Assembly (NCBI GenBank): GCA_046757465.1
Contig: JBHHYH010000118.1
Span: forward strand, 1 to 5,248
Direction of reading: 5' to 3'
DNA from: Scalindua_A sp046757465
GTDB taxonomy: Bacteria > Planctomycetota > Brocadiia > Brocadiales > Scalinduaceae
DNA length: 5,248 bases
How positions within the stretch are numbered: the stretch's first letter is position 1; the number at the start of each line of letters is the position of its first letter. Of this stretch, positions 1 to 5,248 are shown in pieces. Both the position numbers and the translations under genes were made by a program. The notes beneath the pieces are model-generated. The model made no database searches, was not told the origin of the DNA, and worked only from the letters and a program-made list of their open reading frames with translations.

Positions 1-182
1 CGACTCATAATTCTTTATATCCACTATAAACATCTCAAAGTTCATTGACCATTCTTCAAAATAATCAGGATCCTCCTAGCCAGTATTTTCACCCAAGTCC
101 CATCTTCCTTCAGGTATCTAGCCATCCATGATCCTAGATAACCAAATCCTCCGGTAACAAGAATCCTTTTATCTTCTAACAT
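1..182 (-). pseudogene. NAD-dependent epimerase/dehydratase (extended SDR), N-terminal part, frameshifted and cut by the window edge
   Basis: From the ATG at 180-182 the translation begins MLEDKRILVTGGFGYLGSWM. This holds the Rossmann GGFGYLG (GxxGxxG) nucleotide-binding motif at residues 11-17, directly after the first beta strand (RILVT), as in extended SDR sugar epimerases and dehydratases. The frame continues through RYLKEDGTWVKILARR and then runs into junk, ending at a TGA at 42-44 (46 residues). A one-base shift at the AGGAGG around 72-77 restores a family-like frame: DPDYFEEW, then NFEMFIVDIKNYES, open to position 1. A single-base deletion, or a sequencing error, is therefore the simplest reading. 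If the gene is intact, the enzyme would be cytosolic and would act on a nucleotide sugar; the substrate cannot be told. It starts 7 bases after the polymerase stop with a good Shine-Dalgarno, so it is the last visible gene of the operon. Family is fairly sure; whether it is a true pseudogene is not. Confidence 0.75.
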
Positions 183-185
183 TAA

Positions 186-195
186 CCACCTACCT
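186..195 (-). promoter_or_regulatory. Ribosome binding site of the epimerase, overlapping the stop codon of the upstream gene
   Basis: On the minus strand the purine-rich block AGGTAGGTGG lies 3 bases before the ATG at 180-182. The TAG stop of the O-antigen polymerase-like gene (190-192) is inside this block. A strong Shine-Dalgarno overlapping the preceding stop supports this ATG as the start and suggests translational coupling between the two genes. It is the clearest ribosome binding site in the window. Confidence 0.6.
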
Positions 196-1671
196 ATTAC
201 TCATGCTTTTCAGTATGTATTTTTCATGATAGTAAACACTTTGAATCCCAGCAAACACAATTATAATATTCGATAATGTTTCGCCCAGTTGCTGTATATG
301 CAAAGTTACCATGCTTGCTGCAAAAGCTGTTAAAAAAATCAAAGACAGCCCATATTTGTCCATATCTTTTCCCTTTCTGTAATGCATTACCAGATATACC
401 ATAAACATCATTATGCCACCGAAGTAGATTTCGACTCCAAGAAAGTAAGGAACGCCATGTTCAAAGGCCCCCATTACGGCATAAGGCGTTTCGTTCATAA
501 CAATTTCTCCCTCAGAGAATATATTCACGAAATCATTATCCTTTAGGTGAGGCCCAAAACCAAAACTAGGACTTTCCCGCACTACAGCATTTAAAATTAT
601 TCCAGGTGTTTTGATTCTAGCAAGCATTTCACTATGATAAATCCCATCAGAGTGTACCGTCTCCAAGATTCTATGTTCGTAAAGATCAATCAAATATGGG
701 GAAAAGAAAAAAGCTATTATTGTACTTCCCAGTATTACTACCACCAATGTTTTTACAGCTATTTTGAGCTTTGCGAAAAATATAAAGACAACAAGAGACA
801 CAATTGCTGCTATATAAGCAGACCTTGTCTGCGTAAATATCATGGCTAGTAGAGCAAGGGGGAAAGCAATAATGCCAAGCATCCTCTTGCGTGACATTAT
901 CCCGATACAAAATGGCAACAAGAAGGCAAGATATTGACCATAATGAACTGGATGAAAAAATGGACCTTTAATACGCACGATTTTCCCGAGTAGCATCTCT
1001 AAATGATATTCCATGTAGATTGGCTTCCAGGTGGGGGTCAAGAAGGGACTAAGTAGAAGCCATATATTAATTTGGAAAAAGCCTTCAATAATTCCCATTA
1101 CCCCCATGATGAGGCCTTGAGCGGCAAAAATAGTTGTCACTGTCCACAGATCATCCGAGGTTCTAATCATTTCCTTTCCAACCAAAAATAACATAAATAT
1201 TGTTATGCCCCGAGTTAGCCATCTGAAATATGCACCTTGAACAGGATTAGCGATAAACATGGATATGCCTAACCAAATAAATAGAAATATCAATAGCATA
1301 TCTATAATATTCAAGGATAATTCATACATATTACGATTTTCCCTCCTATATAACAAATATGTCAACCAGATAAGAAAATAAAGAAATCTTTGTGGAGCCA
1401 CATTAGGTAATGAAGGTGATATTCCTATACCCCAATCGTAGGGGATGAATGGCAGGACAAAAAGACATCCCCAAAATGCACGTTTTGGATTATGGACTGC
1501 ATACAAAACCAACAGTGCACAAGAGGGCAAGCTCGCAAGTACAATTAACTTTTTTACATTCCCTGATATTAGGATAATCAGGATAAATATGGATACAAAT
1601 ATTAATATTAATATCCCGTGCTCTAGCCTAATAGTGGGTATACTTATCTTTAATTTATGAGATTCATGCAT
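190..1671 (-). CDS. O-antigen polymerase/ligase family membrane protein (Wzy/WaaL-like)
   Basis: Polytopic inner-membrane protein of 493 residues from the ATG at 1669-1671. I count about 12 hydrophobic segments, for example residues 19-36, 42-59, 123-140, 176-199, 265-281, 285-301, 307-325, 410-429 and 440-460. A long hydrophilic loop lies at about 326-409, the usual place of the large periplasmic loop in Wzy polymerases and WaaL ligases. Family-like motifs are R-x-K-G-P-F-F-H-P-V-H-Y-G-Q at 233-246, T-Q-T-R-S at 280-284 (the usual T-x-S-R-g-a region), and F-G-F-G-P at 370-374 in the loop. By family knowledge it joins lipid-linked oligosaccharide units or transfers glycan to an acceptor; these two roles cannot be separated by sequence alone. 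An in-frame TTG at 1723-1725 would add 18 polar residues. I prefer the ATG because it gives a short N-terminus before the first helix, but neither start has a clear Shine-Dalgarno. It lies between the transferase-like gene and the epimerase. Confidence 0.85.
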   Translation of the reverse strand: MHESHKLKISIPTIRLEHGILILIFVSIFILIILISGNVKKLIVLASLPSCALLVLYAVHNPKRAFWGCLFVLPFIPYDWGIGISPSLPNVAPQRFLYFLIWLTYLLYRRENRNMYELSLNIIDMLLIFLFIWLGISMFIANPVQGAYFRWLTRGITIFMLFLVGKEMIRTSDDLWTVTTIFAAQGLIMGVMGIIEGFFQINIWLLLSPFLTPTWKPIYMEYHLEMLLGKIVRIKGPFFHPVHYGQYLAFLLPFCIGIMSRKRMLGIIAFPLALLAMIFTQTRSAYIAAIVSLVVFIFFAKLKIAVKTLVVVILGSTIIAFFFSPYLIDLYEHRILETVHSDGIYHSEMLARIKTPGIILNAVVRESPSFGFGPHLKDNDFVNIFSEGEIVMNETPYAVMGAFEHGVPYFLGVEIYFGGIMMFMVYLVMHYRKGKDMDKYGLSLIFLTAFAASMVTLHIQQLGETLSNIIIVFAGIQSVYYHEKYILKSMSNR

Positions 1672-1755
1672 GGATACAATGATATCAGAAGATATGGAGC
1701 AATCAACTATATGACACCAGTTCAAAAATTAAACCCGATGCTCTATTTTTTATTG

Positions 1756-3666
1756 CTACAATTTCGAGCTTAAGATATCGGCAATTCTTTCACTAGAACC
1801 TCCATCCGCAAGAAAAAAACACTTCCTCAATGTGAGACTCCTAGTTTTTTCGTCAGGAATAAACGGATTTGGATTGGAAATAAATCTCTTTAGTGATTCT
1901 CTTAAATCTGAAATGGTGCAAAAAGATGGAACAACTTTCAGTTCACGGAAAACAGAGGCATCATACGAAGCAGACACCCACTGCCAGACAGGAACCCCCT
2001 TTATCAAAGCTTCCTCTGCCACTGTAGAGTAAGAAAATATTATCAGGTCTGCTTCTTTTATATCCTCCTCTAATGCTCTATCTTTAACCAGTATCCTGTC
2101 TTCATAACGTTTGAAGCCCGGAATTTCTTCCATCTTTGCAAAAGGATGACTTCTTAAAGACAATCTTAGCTGTGTAAAACACTTTGTAGCTTCATATACT
2201 GCCTCGATCATTTCCATCTCCGAATCTCTATCAAGAGAAGTTACCAAGAGCAAGTTTCTAGTCCTGCTTCCTTTTCCATCTCGAACAATGGTATGATTTG
2301 TGATATGTTCATATCGTGATGAGCCTGTTAAAAACACTCTTTCTTCTTGAAAACCGCTCTCCATGAATATTTCCCTCCCAATCTCGCCCATAGCAAATAT
2401 ATAATCAGGTTTGGGAGTAGGACAGTTATCCGGATGTCCCCGGTATTCAATCTCTGGATCAAGAACCGCCATAGTCTTTTCTCTACTATAACTTGCATGT
2501 TGAACAGCACAATGAATAACACTTGGGCTTCCTTGCTTACCTCCAGCATAAAATGCCCTTGAATACATAAAGAGTTCTTGAAAGCTTATAGACAGCTTTG
2601 GGTTATATCTCCTGAATGCTTTTGTACTAGACCTATAAACCAGTTCACAATTTGGGATTGTTGAACTCAAAAAACTGTAAGCCATCTGTTTCTTTAAGAG
2701 ATCGAAATAATTAACTCCCTCTTTAACAAATACCTTTCTAAACTCCTTCTTTCTGCAGAAACGCAGAAACACTATGTATGGTTTATAATTTGATATTGCC
2801 CACATCAAATCTGTAATTTTAAGTAAATGCTGCAATATCACAACATCATTGCACCTTCTCACAGGCTCAAGCACTTCCTTCAATTTATGCCGCCTAGAAG
2901 CCGGAATCTGGTGAGGGGCAAACCATAAGAACCAGCCAACTCTTAACCCCCTTGAAGACAATTTGTCCGGTAGAGATTTAAAAAACCGATCATCATAGCC
3001 ACTCAATTCATTTCCTTTAACACTCCAATCCCAAAAGCCAGAAAAAATAACATCTGGCAAGAATTGGGGCATCCTGACAGTAGCCTTTACAACTGACCAT
3101 CTTACTAAAAAAGTTAATGAATATTTTATCCTGCTAAGTACTCCTCTAATAAACAGAAATGAATAATTATATTTACTTCTGCATTGAATCTCCCTAATTG
3201 CATATCTTCCCCTTAAAGCACTTGCCAACTCTTTGTAACCACCAAAGAATACAATCTGTTTGTTTTTTACCAAACTGGAAACGGAAATAATGATAAATAT
3301 TTCTATAATAAATTTAAAAGTCATGTCATGTTCACAATTCTTAGCTGGAATATAGTTGAACCACCATAGGCTTACTCCCTCCTTGTTTTTCAACGCCTGC
3401 CTTAAGGTCTTTCCTCCTTTTAAAGGGGTAGCTGCAGTCTTTGCTATAAGACTTGTATAAACCTTAAGGGCCTTTTCTCTTATCTGAGGTGCAACCTGTC
3501 TCGCAGAAATTAGATTACCGTTAAATTTTTCCTTCAACTCTTCTTCTTTACCAGGACTTAAAAAGCTTAATATAACGGCATTATTCCCAGGCAATATCTC
3601 TGGTTTCTTCCAGCAAACCCATAGTGTTTTGTTTATGGTTGGCAAGGTCTTATTATCCGTTATCAA
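1756..3666 (-). CDS. Surface carbohydrate biosynthesis protein with glycosyl/glycerophosphotransferase-like C-terminal domain
   Basis: A 636-residue protein. The C-terminal third looks like a GT-B-type or CDP-glycerol-glycerophosphotransferase-like fold. It has a beta strand NLLLVTSLDRDSE (471-483), RSHP (505-508), then ADLIIFSYSTVAEEALIKG (539-557) and VPVW (558-561). This is the aDlvis.ySS.a.Ea...G.Pvi pattern that binds the nucleotide donor or phosphate in such enzymes. A helix-rich middle part (about 200-450) contains DVIFSGFWDW, GWFLWFAPHQ and CAVQHASYSR. The N-terminal 200 residues match nothing I know; residues 116-133 are hydrophobic. Length and context resemble large uncharacterised 'surface carbohydrate biosynthesis' proteins described from Leptospira-type O-antigen loci (recalled as TIGR04326; not checked). 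The start is TTG at 3664-3666, with an in-frame TAG just before it, so no longer form is possible. A second TTG lies at 3643-3645 and the first ATG only at residue 115. No Shine-Dalgarno is visible, and the gap of 5 bases after the methyltransferase stop suggests translation by reinitiation. Donor and acceptor are unknown. Confidence 0.75.
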   Translation of the reverse strand: MITDNKTLPTINKTLWVCWKKPEILPGNNAVILSFLSPGKEEELKEKFNGNLISARQVAPQIREKALKVYTSLIAKTAATPLKGGKTLRQALKNKEGVSLWWFNYIPAKNCEHDMTFKFIIEIFIIISVSSLVKNKQIVFFGGYKELASALRGRYAIREIQCRSKYNYSFLFIRGVLSRIKYSLTFLVRWSVVKATVRMPQFLPDVIFSGFWDWSVKGNELSGYDDRFFKSLPDKLSSRGLRVGWFLWFAPHQIPASRRHKLKEVLEPVRRCNDVVILQHLLKITDLMWAISNYKPYIVFLRFCRKKEFRKVFVKEGVNYFDLLKKQMAYSFLSSTIPNCELVYRSSTKAFRRYNPKLSISFQELFMYSRAFYAGGKQGSPSVIHCAVQHASYSREKTMAVLDPEIEYRGHPDNCPTPKPDYIFAMGEIGREIFMESGFQEERVFLTGSSRYEHITNHTIVRDGKGSRTRNLLLVTSLDRDSEMEMIEAVYEATKCFTQLRLSLRSHPFAKMEEIPGFKRYEDRILVKDRALEEDIKEADLIIFSYSTVAEEALIKGVPVWQWVSASYDASVFRELKVVPSFCTISDLRESLKRFISNPNPFIPDEKTRSLTLRKCFFLADGGSSERIADILSSKL

Positions 3667-3671
3667 CTATC

Positions 3672-4652
3672 TTACAACTTTCTAGCAACTACTCTCATGT
3701 GAGAACTCAAGTTATTTTTTGAAATCCAACCCTGCAATTCTCTTTTACATTTTTCACTGCCTTCTTCGGCTAACAAATCCCAGAACCTTCCTTGTTTAAC
3801 ACCTTCATTCTTTATCATCCCCTCAACAATATCCCAATCAAGCATACCTGGAGTTGAAATCTCTACTATTTCAAACCCTACCCTCTCTAACAAATATTTA
3901 ATTGATGTTGGATTGAAGAAATTAAGATGTTGTGGTGGTGCAATACTTTTGGACTTCTCCCACAATAACGTAATATCAAAGCCCTTACCATTAAGTGTGG
4001 TTAAAAATAGACATCCTTCTGGCTTCAACAAGGAATAAGCCTTTTTAAAAAAAGATATAGGCTCAAATAAATGTTCACTTAATTCAAAGATAGTAAGAAG
4101 ATCAAAGCCTATTTTTGAAGTATCTAAATCCTCAAGATATATACACTTTGTTTCTAATCCCTTTTCAATGCAAATAAAAGCCATATCGTCTGATGGTTCT
4201 ATCGCAATATAATGGTTGTCAGGCAACATTTTCTTCATTTCTTCAAGGAATAAACCAAAACCAGCACCAATATCACCTATAACTAACTTCTTATTGGTGT
4301 CAATTACTTTACTTATATATTCTGCTCGTGGCTTGAACACCTTTTCCCTTCTCACTTCTGCAACCGGCTTGAAAAACTCATTTACCCAAAAACTAGTTGA
4401 TGGAGACTTTGAATAAAACTTTTTAAGAACAGCAAGTGGTGGTCGCGGATTTACGAAGAGGGTTGAGCATGTTTTACATGAAACATACTTAAAACTTAGT
4501 TTTTCAAATTCAATGATAAAATTACTACTTCCGCAAGCAGGGCAATTCGTTTCTAGAAAGGAGCTGAATTCAAAAAAATCCTTTACATCTTTTTCTACAA
4601 GTTCTATATACTTATTGAATACATCACGCTTTCTGATCTCCTCTTCTTTCAT
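3672..4652 (-). CDS. Class I SAM-dependent methyltransferase with N-terminal zinc-ribbon-like domain
   Basis: A 326-residue cytosolic enzyme. Residues 37-62 carry C-P-A-C (37, 40) and C-K-T-C (59, 62) followed by LFVNPRPP, the four-cysteine zinc-ribbon-like module often fused to sugar-modifying methyltransferases. The Rossmann methyltransferase core follows: motif I VIGDIGAGFG (124-133, S-adenosylmethionine site), the acidic end of strand 2 in IAIEPS (Glu152, ribose binding), FDLLTIFELSEHL (183-195, motif with Glu193-His194), LLKPEGCLFLTTLN (208-221), and QHLNFFNPTSIKYLLERVGF (241-260). The C-terminal SSHMRVVARK resembles other members of this group in polysaccharide loci. It is shorter than the roughly 400-residue sugar C-methyltransferases and lacks their C-terminal domain, so the acceptor (sugar or lipid-linked intermediate) is unknown. 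The ATG at 4650-4652 has a weak, distant AGAAGG 12 bases upstream; the frame stays open upstream to 4740 but offers no other common start. The next gene begins 5 bases after its stop. Confidence 0.88.
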   Translation of the reverse strand: MKEEEIRKRDVFNKYIELVEKDVKDFFEFSSFLETNCPACGSSNFIIEFEKLSFKYVSCKTCSTLFVNPRPPLAVLKKFYSKSPSTSFWVNEFFKPVAEVRREKVFKPRAEYISKVIDTNKKLVIGDIGAGFGLFLEEMKKMLPDNHYIAIEPSDDMAFICIEKGLETKCIYLEDLDTSKIGFDLLTIFELSEHLFEPISFFKKAYSLLKPEGCLFLTTLNGKGFDITLLWEKSKSIAPPQHLNFFNPTSIKYLLERVGFEIVEISTPGMLDWDIVEGMIKNEGVKQGRFWDLLAEEGSEKCKRELQGWISKNNLSSHMRVVARKL

Positions 4653-4689
4653 TTCTTTATTGTGCCTTCTAGACCTATTGATTATTACG

Positions 4690-4878
4690 GATTTACTTAA
4701 AACCCTTTTACCTTCTTTAATTCGCAGACAAGATCTACATCAAAAATATAATTATTAAGTAAATCTTGTGCACTCTTTAGGATAATAAATTCAGAACCCT
4801 GTGCGTCTCATTTAAAGAAATCAGCTTCATATATACCCTCACTATTAAGAAGTTGAAGTGACACCTGCTTACTTAATA
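4690..4878. repeat. Short repeats (TTACTTAA core) around the FkbM remnant
   Basis: An 8-base word TTACTTAA occurs on the plus strand at 4693-4700 and at 4869-4876, and its reverse complement at 4755-4762. The first and middle copies form a perfect 11-base inverted pair (GATTTACTTAA at 4690-4700 with TTAAGTAAATC at 4755-4765). The middle and last copies form a perfect 10-base inverted pair (4753-4762 with 4869-4878). The two outer copies lie at the two ends of the gene remnant and contain the stop codons of the remnant and of the SPASM gene. The words are short and AT-rich, so chance is a serious alternative. Confidence 0.3.
4697..4867 (-). pseudogene. Remnant of an FkbM-family methyltransferase (C-terminal fragment with in-frame TGA)
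   Basis: No intact gene fits the 216 bases between the SPASM gene and the methyltransferase. One minus-strand frame reads QVSLQLLNSEGIYEADFFK, then a TGA at 4808-4810, then DAQGSEFIILKSAQDLLNN and YIFDVDLVCEL, ending at TAA 4697-4699. Read through the stop, this closely matches the typical FkbM pattern: a 't-L-D-x-L-x-x-x-g-I-x-x-x-D-f-l-K-x-D-x-Q-G-s-E-x-x-v-L-k-G-a-x-x-L-L' block (DAQGSE at 4790-4807) followed by an acidic-ended strand. The stop replaces the residue between Lys and Asp, often Leu or Ile, so one substitution (for example TTA to TGA) would explain it. The N-terminal SAM-binding half is missing: the same frame closes at 4910-4912 and the intact SPASM gene occupies the sequence upstream. 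FkbM enzymes O-methylate glycans and are common in such loci. This copy cannot be functional. Identification is from motif memory, not a search. Confidence 0.65.
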
Positions 4879-5248
4879 GGGTACAGTATATGTTTCTTCC
4901 TAATTTTTCTTAAGTAGTTTATACTTTTTCTAAAGAGCAATCCTCTATATGTTCTTTCTCCGCAACATCTTCTGCATAGTTCTATCTTAACCTTTTCATT
5001 GTTTTTATTAAGAAAGACATTATAATTCTCAATTAATATTTCTTTTATTTTTCTTTCTTTCATATTGCCTATGGAAGTTTTTCCAATATAATCAACACAA
5101 CACATTACAACCTCCCCAATAGAATTAACATTAAGGTATGGCATAAAGCAGTTTACTTGATTATTTTCTTCAAAATAATAAAAATTTATTGAATCAAAAA
5201 ATGTCTTTAATTCAAAAGAAATGTTTTCGTTGACGGAATAATATTTAT
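4869..5248 (-). CDS. C-terminal part of a radical SAM/SPASM-domain protein (5' end outside the window)
   Basis: The frame is open from the right edge to the TAA at 4869-4871, giving 125 visible codons. An ATG at 5142-5144 exists but is internal: the 34 codons before it are open and include the first domain cysteine. The pattern is that of a SPASM iron-sulfur domain: NCFMPYLNVNSIGEVVMCC (cysteines at 5148-5150, 5100-5102 and 5097-5099), VDYIGKTSIGNMKERKIKEI, then CRRCC (cysteines at 4974-4976, 4965-4967 and 4962-4964). This matches the family layout 'C-x-P-...-dG-x-v-x-x-C-C-x-D-...-iGn-...-sl-x-eIw-...-C-x-x-C'. The basic tail (FRKSINYLRKIRKKH) follows. In the family, SPASM binds auxiliary 4Fe-4S clusters beside a radical-SAM core with CxxxCxxC; that core would be off the window and is inferred. 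Such proteins occur in polysaccharide loci, usually with unknown substrates. Confidence 0.75.
   Translation of the reverse strand, partial: KYYSVNENISFELKTFFDSINFYYFEENNQVNCFMPYLNVNSIGEVVMCCVDYIGKTSIGNMKERKIKEILIENYNVFLNKNNEKVKIELCRRCCGERTYRGLLFRKSINYLRKIRKKHILYPIK

Noticed and set aside
1726..1755. A regulatory element in the 30-base gap between the transferase-like gene and the polymerase.
   Set aside because: It is short and AT-rich, with only a vague GAG/CGGG purine patch and no hairpin or convincing ribosome site.
1445..2562. Plus-strand open frames of about 66-73 codons opposite the large genes.
   Set aside because: They lie antisense to well-supported coding sequence, have no family motifs or ribosome sites, and are frame shadows.
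4513..4758. Plus-strand open frame of 81 codons covering the start of the methyltransferase and the gap.
   Set aside because: Its translation is low-complexity Leu/Ser/Thr-rich text antisense to the zinc-ribbon coding region and to the FkbM remnant, which both have recognisable motifs.
4808..4810. The TGA inside the FkbM-like frame as a recoded codon (Trp, Gly or selenocysteine) in an intact gene.
   Set aside because: The long genes here have no in-frame TGA and encode tryptophan with TGG, so the code looks standard. The FkbM frame also lacks its N-terminal half, so read-through would not give a working enzyme.
4653..4868. A promoter or rho-independent terminator between the SPASM gene and the methyltransferase.
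   Set aside because: No GC-rich stem followed by a T run was found, and possible -35/-10 pairs in this AT-rich stretch were weak. The inverted repeats present have 50-100 base loops and do not resemble a terminator.

Overview
This is an AT-rich bacterial window from a surface-polysaccharide (O-antigen or capsule type) biosynthesis locus. Every supported gene is on the minus strand, so the locus reads right to left. I saw no RNA gene, CRISPR array, insertion sequence or tail-to-tail junction. The sequence does not identify the organism. An integral-membrane polymerase/ligase next to glycan-modifying enzymes fits a Gram-negative or diderm environmental bacterium, but that is inference.

In transcription order: (1) 4869-5248 is the C-terminal end of a radical SAM/SPASM-type protein whose 5' part lies outside the window. 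(2) 4697-4867 has no intact gene but holds a decayed C-terminal piece of an FkbM-family methyltransferase. It is recognisable from a K-x-D-x-Q-G-S-E motif, broken by an in-frame TGA and lacking its N-terminal half. (3) 3672-4652 is a class I SAM-dependent methyltransferase with an N-terminal four-cysteine zinc-ribbon-like domain. (4) 1756-3666 is a 636-residue protein starting at TTG, with a glycosyl/glycerophosphotransferase-like C-terminal domain (RSHP, then SYSTVAEEA and GVPV). It is probably a surface-carbohydrate biosynthesis protein of poorly characterised type. (5) 190-1671 (possibly 1725) is a polytopic Wzy/WaaL-like O-antigen polymerase or ligase. (6) 1-182 is the start of an extended-SDR NAD-dependent epimerase/dehydratase. 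It carries a clear one-base frameshift at about 70-75 and runs off the left edge.

Genes 3 to 6 are tightly packed, with gaps of 5, 30 (or 84) and 7 bases, and form a likely operon. The sensible joint role is to modify, assemble and polymerise a surface glycan: the epimerase makes a nucleotide sugar, the transferase-like protein and methyltransferase build or decorate the repeat unit, and the Wzy/WaaL-like protein polymerises or ligates it. The exact sugar chemistry cannot be read from the sequence.

The most notable findings are two disrupted genes within 5 kb, both invisible to ordinary ORF calling: the frameshifted epimerase and the FkbM relic. They fit the rapid turnover usual in such loci, though the epimerase frameshift could be a sequencing error. 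I found no convincing novel system.
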